This document shows positions 1 through 9,156 of a stretch of 54,308 nt of DNA, piece after piece. Both the position numbers and the translations under genes were made by a program. The stretch lies in NCBI RefSeq assembly GCF_000621665.1, contig NZ_JHXQ01000020.1:32676-86983 (forward strand). Direction: 5' to 3'. The notes beneath the pieces were generated by a model. That model saw only the letters and a program-made list of their open reading frames with translations, did no database searches and was not told the DNA's origin. The first letter of the stretch is position 1, and the number at the start of each line of letters is the position of its first letter. Source of the stretch: Allorhizobium undicola ORS 992 = ATCC 700741 (GTDB taxonomy: Bacteria > Pseudomonadota > Alphaproteobacteria > Rhizobiales > Rhizobiaceae).

Positions 1-98
1 CGAAAAAAGCCATCGGACCGAAAAGTGGTTTCCGGTTTTCGGGCCATCCGATGCGCGAAAAAAGCCATCGGACCGAAAAGTGGTTTCCGGTTTTCAGA
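1..98. repeat. 55-bp tandem repeat, about 1.8 units
   Basis: A unit of 55 bp beginning with cgaaaaaagccatcgg at position 1 starts again at position 56 and decays near 98. Its core, ggaccgaaaagtggtttccg, is the reverse complement of the repeat at 42084-42236, so this is a dispersed family. It ends about 100 bp before the efflux pump start codon. The left end is cut by the window, so more copies may lie outside. Confidence 0.85.
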
Positions 99-195
99 GG
101 TATAAGATGCCGGTCCAAGAAACGAAAGCGGGTGCGCTTTCCTATCCGCAAGCGCACTTCCATTCCTTTTCCGCGTCAACTGACGGACAGTCGCC

Positions 196-3100
196 ATGAA
201 CTTTTCCGCCTGGTCCATCCGCAATCCGGTTGCTCCGCTTCTCGGTTTCTTTCTATTGATGGTTCTGGGCATCCAGTCCTTCAACAAGCTGCCGATCACC
301 CGCTTTCCGAATATCGATGTGCCCAGCGTGTCCATCACTGTGAAGCAGAGTGGTGCTTCGCCTTCCGAGCTGGAAATGCAGGTGACAAAGGAGATCGAGG
401 ATGCAGTGGCCTCGATCAACGGGGTGGATGAAATTCAGTCTATCGTGACCGATGGCGTATCGACCACTGCGGTCGTCTTCCGGTTGGAAGTCCCCACCGA
501 ACAGGCGGTTCAGGATGTGAAGGACGCCATCGACAAGATCCGCGGCAATCTTCCCGCCGATGTCGATGAACCCATTGTCTCAAAGGTGAATGTCGAGGGG
601 CAGGCCATCCAGACCTATGCTGTGACCGCACCCAGCATGTCACTGGAGGAGCTGTCCTGGTTCGTGGACGACACCATCAAGCGCGCGCTTCAGGGCGAAC
701 GCGGCATTGGCCGCATCACCCGTATTGGCGGGGCCGACCGCGAGGTGCGGGTGGAGCTGGACAGCGACCGGCTGAACTCCTACGGCATCACCGCCGCCGA
801 TGTCTCGCAGCAATTGCGCGGCACCAATGTGGATATAGGCTCAGGCCGCGGCCAGATTGCCGGGGCCGAACAGGCCATTCGCATTCTGGGCGATGCCCGC
901 GACGTGCGCACGCTTGGCGACACCACGATTGCGCTGAAGAATGGCCGTTTCGTCAGGCTGGCCGATCTTGGCCGCATCTACGATACCTATGAGGAGCAAG
1001 AATCTTTTGCGAACTTCAACGGCCAGCCCGTCGTGACCTTCGCCGTGTTCCGCGCCAAGGGCGCATCGGAAGTCTCGGTGGCCGAAACCGTCACCCAGAC
1101 GCTTGACAAAATACGGGCCGACAATCCCGAAGTCGGTATAAGCCTGATTACCGATGCCGTCTATTTCACCCACGGCAATTACGAGGCCGCCATCGATACG
1201 CTGCTGGAAGGCGCGATCCTTGCGGTGATCGTGGTGTTTCTCTTCCTGCGCAATTGGCGGGCCACGCTGATCTCGGCTATTGCGCTGCCGCTTTCGGCCA
1301 TTCCCACCTTCTGGATCATGGACCAGATCGGCTTTTCGCTGAACCTCGTCAGTTTTCTCGCGCTGACGCTGGCCACCGGCATTCTGGTGGATGACGCCAT
1401 TGTCGAGATCGAAAACATCGCCCGCCATATCAAGATGGGCAAGACGCCCTACCGCGCCGCCATCGAGGCAGCCGACGAAATCGGGCTGGCGGTGATTGCC
1501 ACGACATTTACCATCATCGCGGTATTCGTGCCGGTCTCCTTCATGCCGGGCATTCCGGGGCAGTATTTCATCCAGTTCGGCCTGACGGTCGCCTTCTCGG
1601 TTTTCTTCTCGCTGGCCGTCGCACGGCTCATCACGCCGCTCATGGCAGCCTATCTCATGCGGGCGGAAGATGCCGCCGGCGACCACGAGCATGACGATGG
1701 CCGCTTCATGCGCGGTTATAACCGGCTGGTGGCCATGACCACCCGCCGCCGGTCTGCGCGCTATCTCACGCTTGCAGGCGCCTTTGCCTTTCTCATCGGC
1801 TCGGTCATGCTGCTGGCGCAGGTGCCCGGCAGCTTCCTGCCGCCGGAAGATGCCGGACGCATCGTGCTGAACGTCGAACTGCCGCCCAATGCCACACTTG
1901 AGGAAACCGACAGGCGCACTACAGCTATTTATGAGGCGGTCAAGGATCTCGACGGCGTGGAAAGCGTGTTCGTTCTGGGCGGGGTCTCTGCCAAGGGCGA
2001 TCCCGAATTGCGCCGTGCAACCGTCACCCTCAATCTGGTGAAGATCGAGCATTCGCTCGTCAAGACCCTGGTCAATTCTACGGTCAACGCCATTCCGCTG
2101 CTTGGGACCCATCTGCCGAAACTGCCGGTGCATGGCCGCACGCGCCCGCAATGGGCGGTGGAGGGCGATGTCTTTAACCGCTTGCAGCATATTCCCGATA
2201 TTCGCGTTCAGAAGCTCAATGATCGCGGCGAGCGGGATCTCACCTTCAACTTCCTGTCAAAAAATACCGATGACCTGAACGAAGCAGCCAGCCTGCTGGT
2301 TGCAAAACTGAACACTCGCCCGGAACTGGCCCATGTCCGCTCCGACGGTTCACTGCCGCGCCCGGAACTGCAAATCCGGCCGAAGGGAGATGAAATGGCG
2401 CGTCTCGGCATCACGCCGCAGCAGGTTTCCCAGACTGTGCGTGTCGCAACGATTGGCGATAACGATGCGCAATTGCCAAAAATCTCGCTGGACGACCGGC
2501 TGATCCCGATTCGCGTACAACTTTCGCTGGATGTACGGCGCGATCTTGCCGCAATCAGGGCATTGAAGATCCAGACCGCCAGCGGCGCGACCGTGCCGCT
2601 CTCCACCATTGCCGACATCGATTACACCGAAGGCGTCAGCTCGATCAATCGTAACAATCGCAACCGGGTGGTGTCCATCGGCGCGGATCTGCCCCAGGGT
2701 GGCGCTCTCGATACCGCCACCGCCGCCTTCCGTCAAACAGTGGCCGAAGCCAATCTGCCCCCGACGGTGAAGCTCGCCGAAAGCGGCGACACCAAGATCC
2801 AGAACGAAATGCAGCAAAGCTTCGTGAACGCCATGATCATGGGGCTGTTGCTGGTGCTGACCGTGCTGATCCTGCTGTTCAAGGACGTCATTCAGCCCTT
2901 CACCATCCTGTTTTCGCTACCGCTGGCCATTGGCGGCGTGGCGGTCGGGCTGATCGTCACCAACAACCCGCTCTCCATGCCGGTGCTGATCGGCATTCTG
3001 ATGCTGATGGGCATCGTGACCAAAAATGCCATTCTGCTGGTGGATTTCGCCATCGAAATGCGCCGTCACGGCATGGACCGGGTGGAGGCGATGATCGAGG

Positions 3101-3480
3101 CCGGCCGCAAGCGCGCCCGCCCGATCATCATGACCTCCATTGCCATGTCGGCGGGCATGTTGCCCTCGGCGCTGGGCGTGGGCGAAGGCGGTTCATTCCG
3201 CTCGCCCATGGCCATTGCCGTCATTGGCGGCATCATCGTTTCCACCATCATGAGCCTGATCGTCGTGCCCGCCTTCTTCCTCATCATGGACGATTTGTCA
3301 CGGCTGCTTGGCTTCCTGTTCAGCCGCTTCGTGGGTAAGAAGGAGGAGGAGCCCGAAACCCTCGACAGACCGGAACTGACGGCACTTGCCAGAGAAAATG
3401 CCCACCGGATCGACAGGATCGACCAAAAGCTGCGCAAGCTGAACGAAAAGGGCATCCGCCCCGGCGCGGCAGCCGAATAG
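196..3480 (+). CDS. RND efflux transporter, inner-membrane pump subunit (HAE-1/AcrB type)
   Basis: A 1094-residue protein, the normal length for the proton-driven RND pump of a tripartite efflux system, which exports amphiphilic compounds across the envelope. An N-terminal membrane anchor is followed by a large periplasmic porter domain, a transmembrane block, a second periplasmic loop and a second transmembrane block. The proton relay is intact: the acidic pair D399-D400 lies in GILVDDAIVEIENI and the TM10 lysine K943 lies in GIVTKNAILLVDFA. The C-terminus is a charged tail. The periplasmic adaptor gene usually sits just upstream and would lie outside this window; no outer-membrane partner is present. 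The ATG at 196 has only a weak ribosome site. The pump type is sure; the substrate cannot be read from sequence. Confidence 0.95.
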   Translation: MNFSAWSIRNPVAPLLGFFLLMVLGIQSFNKLPITRFPNIDVPSVSITVKQSGASPSELEMQVTKEIEDAVASINGVDEIQSIVTDGVSTTAVVFRLEVPTEQAVQDVKDAIDKIRGNLPADVDEPIVSKVNVEGQAIQTYAVTAPSMSLEELSWFVDDTIKRALQGERGIGRITRIGGADREVRVELDSDRLNSYGITAADVSQQLRGTNVDIGSGRGQIAGAEQAIRILGDARDVRTLGDTTIALKNGRFVRLADLGRIYDTYEEQESFANFNGQPVVTFAVFRAKGASEVSVAETVTQTLDKIRADNPEVGISLITDAVYFTHGNYEAAIDTLLEGAILAVIVVFLFLRNWRATLISAIALPLSAIPTFWIMDQIGFSLNLVSFLALTLATGILVDDAIVEIENIARHIKMGKTPYRAAIEAADEIGLAVIATTFTIIAVFVPVSFMPGIPGQYFIQFGLTVAFSVFFSLAVARLITPLMAAYLMRAEDAAGDHEHDDGRFMRGYNRLVAMTTRRRSARYLTLAGAFAFLIGSVMLLAQVPGSFLPPEDAGRIVLNVELPPNATLEETDRRTTAIYEAVKDLDGVESVFVLGGVSAKGDPELRRATVTLNLVKIEHSLVKTLVNSTVNAIPLLGTHLPKLPVHGRTRPQWAVEGDVFNRLQHIPDIRVQKLNDRGERDLTFNFLSKNTDDLNEAASLLVAKLNTRPELAHVRSDGSLPRPELQIRPKGDEMARLGITPQQVSQTVRVATIGDNDAQLPKISLDDRLIPIRVQLSLDVRRDLAAIRALKIQTASGATVPLSTIADIDYTEGVSSINRNNRNRVVSIGADLPQGGALDTATAAFRQTVAEANLPPTVKLAESGDTKIQNEMQQSFVNAMIMGLLLVLTVLILLFKDVIQPFTILFSLPLAIGGVAVGLIVTNNPLSMPVLIGILMLMGIVTKNAILLVDFAIEMRRHGMDRVEAMIEAGRKRARPIIMTSIAMSAGMLPSALGVGEGGSFRSPMAIAVIGGIIVSTIMSLIVVPAFFLIMDDLSRLLGFLFSRFVGKKEEEPETLDRPELTALARENAHRIDRIDQKLRKLNEKGIRPGAAAE

Positions 3481-3887
3481 AGGATTTCCAGAAAAAGTGG
3501 AAGCCAGCCCCTATACTGGCAGGCTCGCCCGTGTGTTTTTTTTAGAAAATCATTCATTTTGCATGGTGCGTTGATCGAAATCAACGCACCATAAAGGGCT
3601 GCTTGTAGGCTAACCTCGTCGAACAGGCGGCGAAACCGGAAATCGGGCATTGAGCAGGACTGTCAGGGAAGAGTGCTCCACCAGGCGCGGTTTCAGGTAT
3701 TCCGGCAGGTTTTCCTACCGGAAAGGCCGTCTGGTCGGCAACGGTCTTGAAGCGTGATACGCTTGCAAATGGACCGTCGGTCACAGGCATTCCGGAAAAG
3801 GGAGGATGACTTTCCGCCGGAGCCCAAACGGAAAACGAAGCCTCCGCCACAGATCAGCACGGAGGATCCGAAAGGAGCTGGCAAGCC
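3481..3887. other. Intergenic region with long leader before the Crp/Fnr gene
   Basis: A 407-bp gap without a convincing gene. A T-run at about 3535-3542 and a small hairpin near 3505-3522 could end the efflux transcript, but weakly. The perfect inverted repeat at 3563-3592 is listed separately. The roughly 295 bp from that repeat to the start codon at 3888 is GC-rich and holds nothing I recognise. Confidence 0.6.
3563..3592. promoter_or_regulatory. FNR/DNR-type box inside a perfect 13-bp inverted repeat
   Basis: The core TTGATCGAAATCAA (3571-3584) matches the FNR-family consensus TTGAT-N4-ATCAA exactly. It is extended to a perfect 13-bp inverted repeat with a CGAA spacer. The only downstream gene in the right orientation is the Crp/Fnr-family regulator at 3888, so autoregulation or cross-regulation by another FNR-type protein is plausible. 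The same sequence could fold as an RNA hairpin, but no T-run follows it on the plus strand. Confidence 0.6.
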
Positions 3888-4571
3888 GTGAACAAGGTTT
3901 TGAACTTTAACATGCGTGATCGCAACACTCTCATTCGATCGCCGCTCGTCTCCTGCCTCAGCCCCAATTCCATGGCGCGCATGATGGAGCTGGCGACGGT
4001 GTTGAACTTCGAGTCGCGGGATATTCTCTTTCGCGAGGGTGAACGCGCCGATTTCTTCTATTGTGTGCTCACCGGCTATGTTCGTCTTTACCGGCTGAAC
4101 CGCGAGGGCCGCGAAGCCGACATCCGGGTTTGCGGCAGCGGCGATACCTTTGCCGAATCGCTTCTGGCCGTGGGCGGCACCTATCATTACAACGCACAAG
4201 CAGCCGAAAACGTGACTTTGGCCCGCTTCGACCTGCAAAAGGTGCGCGCGCTGGCCGAAAAGGAACATGACGTCGCCAACGCCATCATCCAGTGCCTCTC
4301 GGCCTGCCTGCGCAGCACCATGGATTGCGTGGCCAATGACCGGCTGCAAACGGCGCCGCAGCGGGTGGCGCAATATCTGCTGGACAATTGTCAGGAGGGT
4401 GCCGGAACCGCCTCCCTTCGCCTGCCCTTCCAGAAAAGCCTGCTGGCCGGCAAGCTGGGGCTTGCACCCGAAGCCTTGTCACGCGCCTTTTCCACGCTCC
4501 GAACCTGCGGCGTGACGGTTCGCGGACGCATGATCCAGATCAGCGACGTCAGCGCCCTGCGCCAGATCTGA
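3888..4571 (+). CDS. Crp/Fnr-family transcriptional regulator (DNR/NnrR-like)
   Basis: A 227-residue protein with an N-terminal cyclic-nucleotide-binding-type beta roll (about residues 25-130), a dimerisation helix, and a C-terminal winged helix (about 150-220) with the pattern LPFQKSLLAGKLGLAPEALS that is typical of the FixK/DNR branch. No N-terminal cysteine cluster of the FNR iron-sulfur type is visible, which fits the DNR/NnrR group; those proteins respond to nitric oxide or low oxygen. The GTG start at 3888 is supported by AGGAG at 3873-3877. It is a single-gene unit that converges on the urease genes. The exact signal and targets are not known from sequence. Confidence 0.88.
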   Translation: MNKVLNFNMRDRNTLIRSPLVSCLSPNSMARMMELATVLNFESRDILFREGERADFFYCVLTGYVRLYRLNREGREADIRVCGSGDTFAESLLAVGGTYHYNAQAAENVTLARFDLQKVRALAEKEHDVANAIIQCLSACLRSTMDCVANDRLQTAPQRVAQYLLDNCQEGAGTASLRLPFQKSLLAGKLGLAPEALSRAFSTLRTCGVTVRGRMIQISDVSALRQI

Positions 4572-4581
4572 GCATGGCCCT

Positions 4582-4623
4582 ATGACTGTGAAGTGGCGCA
4601 AGAATGGGCCGCTTCACAGTCAT
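4582..4623. terminator. Hairpin between the convergent Crp/Fnr and ureG genes
   Basis: The inverted repeat atgactgtgaag...cttcacagtcat, with the stem extended by a few further pairs, lies directly between the stop of the Crp/Fnr gene and the stop of ureG. It is followed by TTT on the plus strand. Position and symmetry fit a shared terminator for the two convergent transcripts. Confidence 0.7.
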
Positions 4624-4624
4624 T

Positions 4625-5260
4625 TTACAATCCGCCATTTTGCCGGAGGAAGGCAACGACCTCCGCCACGCCATCGCCGCGCTTGAGGTCGGTGAAAACA
4701 TGCGGCTGGCCAGCGCGCATCCGGTTGGCGTCGCGCTCCATGATCTCCACATCCACACCGACATGCGGGGCGAGATCCTTCTTGTTGATAATCAGCAAAT
4801 CCGATCTGGTAATGCCCGGACCACCCTTGCGCGGAATTTCCTCCCCCTGACAGCAGGAAATCACATAGATCGTCAGATCGGCCAGATCGGGGGAAAAGGT
4901 CGCGGCGAGATTGTCACCGCCCGATTCGATGAACACGACATCGAGATCGGGAATGCGGGCGGTAAGGTCGGCAATCGCCTGAAGGTTGATCGAGGCATCC
5001 TCGCGAATGGCCGTATGCGGACAGCCGCCCGTTTCAACGCCGACGATCCTGTCCGAGGTCAGCGCCTGCATCCGGATCAGCGCATCGGCATCCTCGCGGG
5101 TGTAAATGTCGTTGGTGACGACGGCCACCGAATAATCATCCCGCATGGCCTTGCACAGCTTTTCCGTCAACGCCGTCTTTCCGGAGCCGACAGGTCCGCC
5201 AATCCCCACCCGAAGCGGTCCATGTGCCGATTTCATCTTGCCTTCCTTTTCCTTGCTCAC
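4625..5260 (-). CDS. ureG: Urease accessory GTPase UreG
   Basis: A 211-residue SIMIBI-class GTPase that couples GTP hydrolysis to nickel insertion into urease. It shows the P-loop GGPVGSGKT near residue 21, the metal-binding CPH motif in [17 protein letters not shown], and the conserved ESGGDN. The length matches the family. The start overlaps the stop of ureF by 4 bp (ATGA), showing translational coupling in ureEFG. It acts in the cytoplasm with UreE, UreF and UreD. Confidence 0.97.
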   Translation of the reverse strand: MSKEKEGKMKSAHGPLRVGIGGPVGSGKTALTEKLCKAMRDDYSVAVVTNDIYTREDADALIRMQALTSDRIVGVETGGCPHTAIREDASINLQAIADLTARIPDLDVVFIESGGDNLAATFSPDLADLTIYVISCCQGEEIPRKGGPGITRSDLLIINKKDLAPHVGVDVEIMERDANRMRAGQPHVFTDLKRGDGVAEVVAFLRQNGGL

Positions 5261-5931
5261 GAGCGAAAAAGCCGCGTCGCCTGCGTTTCATGCCGTGCCG
5301 ATACCATGTCGGCCATGACCGTTGCGCTGCCGAGAGCGTCCAGAGTGGTTGTAGCCGCCCGCTCAGCCATGCGCCCCATGTCATTTTCCAGCCCCGCCAG
5401 CACGGCAAGACCTTGCCTCTGCCCCATCACGCCAAGCCTGATGGCGGCAGACACCATCTGTGAAACAGCCGCATGAAGATAGGCGGCAATGGTGGCCGCA
5501 ACCTCGATGCCGTTCAACGCGGCAACAGCCCCGACCGCGACCGGATAGGCCAGCCGAAGGGGCAGCCCCTCCAGTCCCGCCACCGGCCAGGCGCAAGCCG
5601 CATCGCGAAACGCCATGCCAAGCCCCATGGTTTCCTGATGCCGCTCCTTCGAGCCCGAAAGCGCTTCGGCAAGCTCGGCAATGGCGGCAAGCTGTGCCGG
5701 ACTTCGAGCGCTGCGATGGGCTTGCGCCAAAAGCACGGCATCGTTCCACAACAGGCCATGACAAAGCGCGGTTTGGGCCCAGGCGTGAAGGTCCTGCGCC
5801 CTCACGACAAGGCCATCATGCACGGCGCGCTCCAGCCCGCCCGACCAGGCAAATCCGCCCACCGGAAAAGCAGGGGAAAGCCAGGCCATCAGGCGAAGCA
5901 AGGCGTGATGATGAGGGGCCGTGGACGACAT
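5257..5931 (-). CDS. ureF: Urease accessory protein UreF
   Basis: An all-helical chaperone that binds UreD and UreG during urease maturation. The core begins [22 protein letters not shown], a family signature, and the C-terminus holds the usual helical repeats. With the ATG at 5931 the protein has 224 residues; an in-frame ATG at 5958 would give 233 and would overlap the end of ureE. Neither has a strong ribosome site, so the start is uncertain by 9 codons. The longer reading frame upstream of 5958 overlaps ureE and is not needed. Confidence 0.93.
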   Translation of the reverse strand: MSSTAPHHHALLRLMAWLSPAFPVGGFAWSGGLERAVHDGLVVRAQDLHAWAQTALCHGLLWNDAVLLAQAHRSARSPAQLAAIAELAEALSGSKERHQETMGLGMAFRDAACAWPVAGLEGLPLRLAYPVAVGAVAALNGIEVAATIAAYLHAAVSQMVSAAIRLGVMGQRQGLAVLAGLENDMGRMAERAATTTLDALGSATVMADMVSARHETQATRLFRS

Positions 5932-5941
5932 TGCGCCGCCG

Positions 5942-6382
5942 TCAGTGGGCGTGGCCATGATAGGCGCCGCGAACCGGCTGGAATGGCTCGCTGACCTCAC
6001 GAACCGCCGCGCCCAGACCCTCCAGCATGGCCCGAATGACCGGGTCACGGGGAATGAGCAAGCGTTCCGCCGCAATCTGCGCGGGAAGATGGCGATTGCC
6101 CAGATGCCAGGCAAGCTCAAGCAGATGCAGCCCGTCGCGGCCCTCCACGGCGTAGAGTTTCTCTTCTGCCGCCTTTACCTCGATGAGATCACCGTTTTCG
6201 AGAACCAGCCGGTCGCCATCTGTCAGTGTCACCGTCTGGGCGAGGTCCAGCATGATCATCTCGCCATTGTCGAGATGCAGCAGCTTTCGGCGCAGATGGC
6301 GCAAATCATGGGGAAGCACGACACGATCGACCGGCGGATCGGATGGCTCGCCGACGGGCAGGACAGAAAGGACGCGTAGCAT
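5942..6382 (-). CDS. ureE: Urease accessory nickel chaperone UreE
   Basis: A 146-residue protein that delivers nickel to the UreDFG complex. The N-terminal peptide-binding-like domain runs to about residue 75 and is followed by the metallochaperone domain with [19 protein letters not shown], which carries the metal-site histidine region. The C-terminus is short and ends YHGHAH; it lacks the long His-rich tail of the Klebsiella protein, so nickel storage capacity is probably small. The ATG at 6382 has GGAG 9 bp upstream. It is the first gene of a separated ureEFG unit; ureC lies 3 kb away. Confidence 0.93.
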   Translation of the reverse strand: MLRVLSVLPVGEPSDPPVDRVVLPHDLRHLRRKLLHLDNGEMIMLDLAQTVTLTDGDRLVLENGDLIEVKAAEEKLYAVEGRDGLHLLELAWHLGNRHLPAQIAAERLLIPRDPVIRAMLEGLGAAVREVSEPFQPVRGAYHGHAH

Positions 6383-6461
6383 ATGCACTCCAAAATAGCT
6401 GCTGGAGACATTGCACAAAATGGCGGCATTTCGCAAGCTGCGAATTGCCGCGAACCTCTCT

Positions 6462-7277
6462 TCATCGGCCCGCCTGGGCGCGGCAGGGCCACTCTTTCAC
6501 GTCATCCTCATGCACCACGAGATTCCGGCCTGCCGCCTTGGCCCGGTAGAGGGCGCGGTCGGCGGCTGCATAGACGCTTTCCATGCGGCGATCCTTCTCG
6601 AATTCCGCAACGCCTGCCGAAATCGTCACACCGATGCTCTGGTTGTCGTAATGCAGCGGCAGGCTGGCAACACGGTTGCGCACCGCCTCAATAACCTGAA
6701 GACGCTCCTTGCGCGCTCCACCGTGCAGCAGCACACCAAACTCCTCGCCGCCCAGTCGCGCACAGACATGGCCGGCGCGACACAGCTCCTCCAGCACGGC
6801 GGAAACGGCGCGGATCACAAAATCGCCCGCACCATGGCCATGACAGTCATTCACCGACTTGAAATGATCGAGATCGATGATGGCAAGGCTGGCCTGCCCC
6901 CTGGTTTCGTCCAGCACCTCGGAGAATGCCCGCCTGTTCAGCAGGCCGGTCAGACCATCGACGCGACTGAGATGCTCGTAGCGCGCCTTGGCCACGGCAA
7001 GACTGCGCACCTGCGAGCCGACACCCGCCCCGACCACCGCCGACACGAAGCCACAGATCAGCCAGGACATGGCAACGCCCAGCTTGAAGGCTTCTCCCAG
7101 CGGCATGTCGAGCAGGCCCAACGCGCGACAGACCGGAATGGCAAGCAGCTGAAGCATCAAAGCGAGCGAAATGGACAGGAACATCAATCGCAAGACAAAG
7201 TTAAAGACATTCCCGCGCCGGGCAAGGTCTTCAAACCCCTGGCGCAGACCAAGCCAGTCTTTCAATCGAATCACCAT
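6462..7277 (-). CDS. Membrane-anchored GGDEF diguanylate cyclase
   Basis: A 271-residue protein with two predicted transmembrane helices (about residues 27-50 and 65-88) followed by a GGDEF domain that starts at [12 protein letters not shown]. The active-site loop reads GGEEF (176-180), a form found in active enzymes, and the metal and substrate region [10 protein letters not shown] is intact. No obvious RxxD inhibitory site is seen just before the loop. It would make cyclic di-GMP at the inner membrane. The ATG is preceded by AGGGGGCG. It lies 79 bp upstream of ureE on the same strand, so it could be cotranscribed with ureEFG, although no urease link is known. It interrupts the usual ureC-ureE continuity. 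Confidence 0.9.
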   Translation of the reverse strand: MVIRLKDWLGLRQGFEDLARRGNVFNFVLRLMFLSISLALMLQLLAIPVCRALGLLDMPLGEAFKLGVAMSWLICGFVSAVVGAGVGSQVRSLAVAKARYEHLSRVDGLTGLLNRRAFSEVLDETRGQASLAIIDLDHFKSVNDCHGHGAGDFVIRAVSAVLEELCRAGHVCARLGGEEFGVLLHGGARKERLQVIEAVRNRVASLPLHYDNQSIGVTISAGVAEFEKDRRMESVYAAADRALYRAKAAGRNLVVHEDDVKEWPCRAQAGR

Positions 7278-7839
7278 CGCCCCCTGCGTTATTAACCATT
7301 GGGATAGGGGGATTTTCTTGGTGCATTGCTAAAATGATAGTTAGAAATCTCTTAAAATTAGAAGGAATGCGGGCAGCCGTCGAAAACGGAAGATTGTGCC
7401 CGAGCTACATCAGACTCAAAACCCGGCGATTTTCCGCAAAAATACGCAGACCCAAAGCGCTTGAACGGCTGATCCGCACTGAAAATCCCGCCACCGGACC
7501 GAAATGCGCAAGTCGATGCTGCATCCAATTGTCGCGACTGAAATTATTGGGCTCACATCAAGTTGATGGCCCGCATTGCGACACGCAGGCGTTTATCAGG
7601 CGAAGACGGAAAATAATTACTCAACCATAAGTCTATGACTCTTATCGGAAAATTTGCAAGCGCCAGATCGTCGAGGCGATCGATGCCCAAAAAAAGCCGG
7701 ATGCCGGGGTTGAAGTAGGAAGCCGCTCGGACCTAAATGCAATCTATTGGCGAATTAATCTTTTCGTAACCAAAAAAATGCGCATCCGGCTGAGGGAGGA
7801 AGGCCGATACCGTTTTTCTCAAGCCTGGAGATGAAGTCC
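7278..7839. other. Divergent intergenic region, no gene seen
   Basis: A 562-bp AT-richer region between two divergent genes. It must carry the promoters of the GGDEF gene (minus) and the glycosyltransferase gene (plus). A reading frame at 7334-7630 has no recognisable domain or good ribosome site and is not called. A near match to a CtrA box at about 7292 has only one correct half. Confidence 0.5.
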
Positions 7840-9087
7840 ATGGTCAGCAAAACATCCGTGCCTGACGAGACAGTGAAGCAAAGCAGCCCGAAATCAGACG
7901 ACGCAACCTGTCTGTCCATTCTCGCGCCCACCCGCTACCCGTGGCGTTTCAACGCCCCGCGATCCAGCCGCCACAAGATTGAAAACCGCAATTTCGCGCC
8001 GATGAACTATGTGTCGCCCAAGCTTGAGGGCATCACAATGTTTCAGCCATGGCCCTTGAAGCGTTTCGATCTTGTCCACGCCTTCAACCGGATTCCCTTG
8101 ACGCAAACGCCCTTTGTCATTTCCTTCGAATCCCACATGCCGCGCGGCTTCGGAATCGAACATACCGGCTTTTACCGCTTCATGACCAACCGCCTCCTCA
8201 GCGACCGCTGCGTCGGGATCGGGGCGATTTCCAACCATGCCCGGCGGATTTTCCTGCAAACCCACCGCAACCATCCCCAGCTTGATATTTTGCGCCGCAA
8301 GCTTTTCCTGCGCTATCCCAATATTCCGATCGAGAACCGCCGTGACGATCATGACAACGCTGTCATGGACCCGATCAAACTGGTTTTCGTCGGCAATCAC
8401 TTCGGTCGCAAGGGCGGCTGTGTGGGCTTGCGCATGGCGGAACTGGCGCTGGAGCGGGGAATTTCGCTTGAAGTGTCGATCATTTCCAGCATGGAAACCG
8501 GCGCTGCCTCCTGGACAGACCCGCTGACACCGGGCTATTTCGACAGATACCTGCAAATGCTGCGCCTGCCCAATGTGCGACATTACCAGAACCTGCCGAA
8601 TGGCGAGGTGCTGGCCATTCTCAAGCGCTCGCATTTTTCGCTGCTGACGACGTTTTGCGATACATTCGGCTTCAGCGCGATTGAATCCATGGCCAATTAC
8701 GTGCCGGTCATCGCAACACGGCAGGCAGCCCTTCCGGAATTCATCGCTCACGGCAAGAACGGCATTATGCTGGATATGGAAACCAACGCCATCGGCGAAT
8801 GGAAACATATCGGCGCCAACCGTTCGACGCCTGAATTTGCCGATGTCTTTTCCCGCGAGATCGAGAGAATGGCAGAGCAAAGCCTTGAGGCGGTCACGAC
8901 GCTGGCCAGAGATCGCAACCGTTATGCGGCCATGCGCGAAGCGGCCTATGCCACGGCCCGGACGATGTTTTCCGCCGATGACGCAAACCGCTTCTGGGAC
9001 GACTTCTACGTGGAGGCCTGGCAGGCCTACCACCACCATGCCGGCGCCCATGGCTACTCGCAGGGGCCATTTACAGGATCGCGCTGA
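7840..9087 (+). CDS. GT-B glycosyltransferase (group 1 / GT4 family)
   Basis: About 415 residues. The C-terminal half carries the GT4 nucleotide-sugar-binding signatures: KLVFVGNHFGRKGG at the start of the second Rossmann fold, and TFCDTFGFSAIESMANYVPVI with the E-x7-E-like donor site, followed by ALPEFIAHGKNGIML. It should transfer a sugar to a cell-surface or small-molecule acceptor; the acceptor is not readable. An ATG at 7831 is possible, but the ATG at 7840 has GGAG at the correct distance and is preferred. It is a lone gene inserted with the GGDEF gene between ureC and ureE, without other polysaccharide genes nearby. Confidence 0.85.
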   Translation: MVSKTSVPDETVKQSSPKSDDATCLSILAPTRYPWRFNAPRSSRHKIENRNFAPMNYVSPKLEGITMFQPWPLKRFDLVHAFNRIPLTQTPFVISFESHMPRGFGIEHTGFYRFMTNRLLSDRCVGIGAISNHARRIFLQTHRNHPQLDILRRKLFLRYPNIPIENRRDDHDNAVMDPIKLVFVGNHFGRKGGCVGLRMAELALERGISLEVSIISSMETGAASWTDPLTPGYFDRYLQMLRLPNVRHYQNLPNGEVLAILKRSHFSLLTTFCDTFGFSAIESMANYVPVIATRQAALPEFIAHGKNGIMLDMETNAIGEWKHIGANRSTPEFADVFSREIERMAEQSLEAVTTLARDRNRYAAMREAAYATARTMFSADDANRFWDDFYVEAWQAYHHHAGAHGYSQGPFTGSR

Positions 9088-9093
9088 TCTAGA

Positions 9094-9138
9094 GCATGTC
9101 GCGCAAAAGTGTGCAGCGGTTTTGCGATAACGACATGC
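9094..9138. repeat. Imperfect hairpin repeat just after the glycosyltransferase gene
   Basis: GCATGTCG at 9094-9101 pairs with CGACATGC at 9131-9138, with inner CAAAA/TTTTG pairing. It lies 6 bp past the stop codon, where it may stabilise or end the transcript. Its sequence looks like a dispersed genomic repeat, although only one copy is in this window. Confidence 0.5.
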
Positions 9139-9156
9139 GACAAAACAATGACTTAC

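Noticed and set aside
841..2190. A 449-codon open frame on the minus strand inside the RND gene
   Set aside because: It is a shadow of the pump gene on the other strand, with a composition typical of antisense frames.
7292..7306. CtrA-like site TTAACCATTGGGATA before the GGDEF gene
   Set aside because: Only the left half fits TTAA-N7-TTAA; the right half reads GATA, so it is below the standard of the two boxes reported.
7334..7630. A 98-codon frame between the GGDEF and glycosyltransferase genes
   Set aside because: There is no recognisable domain and no ribosome site, and it lies in the promoter region of two divergent genes.
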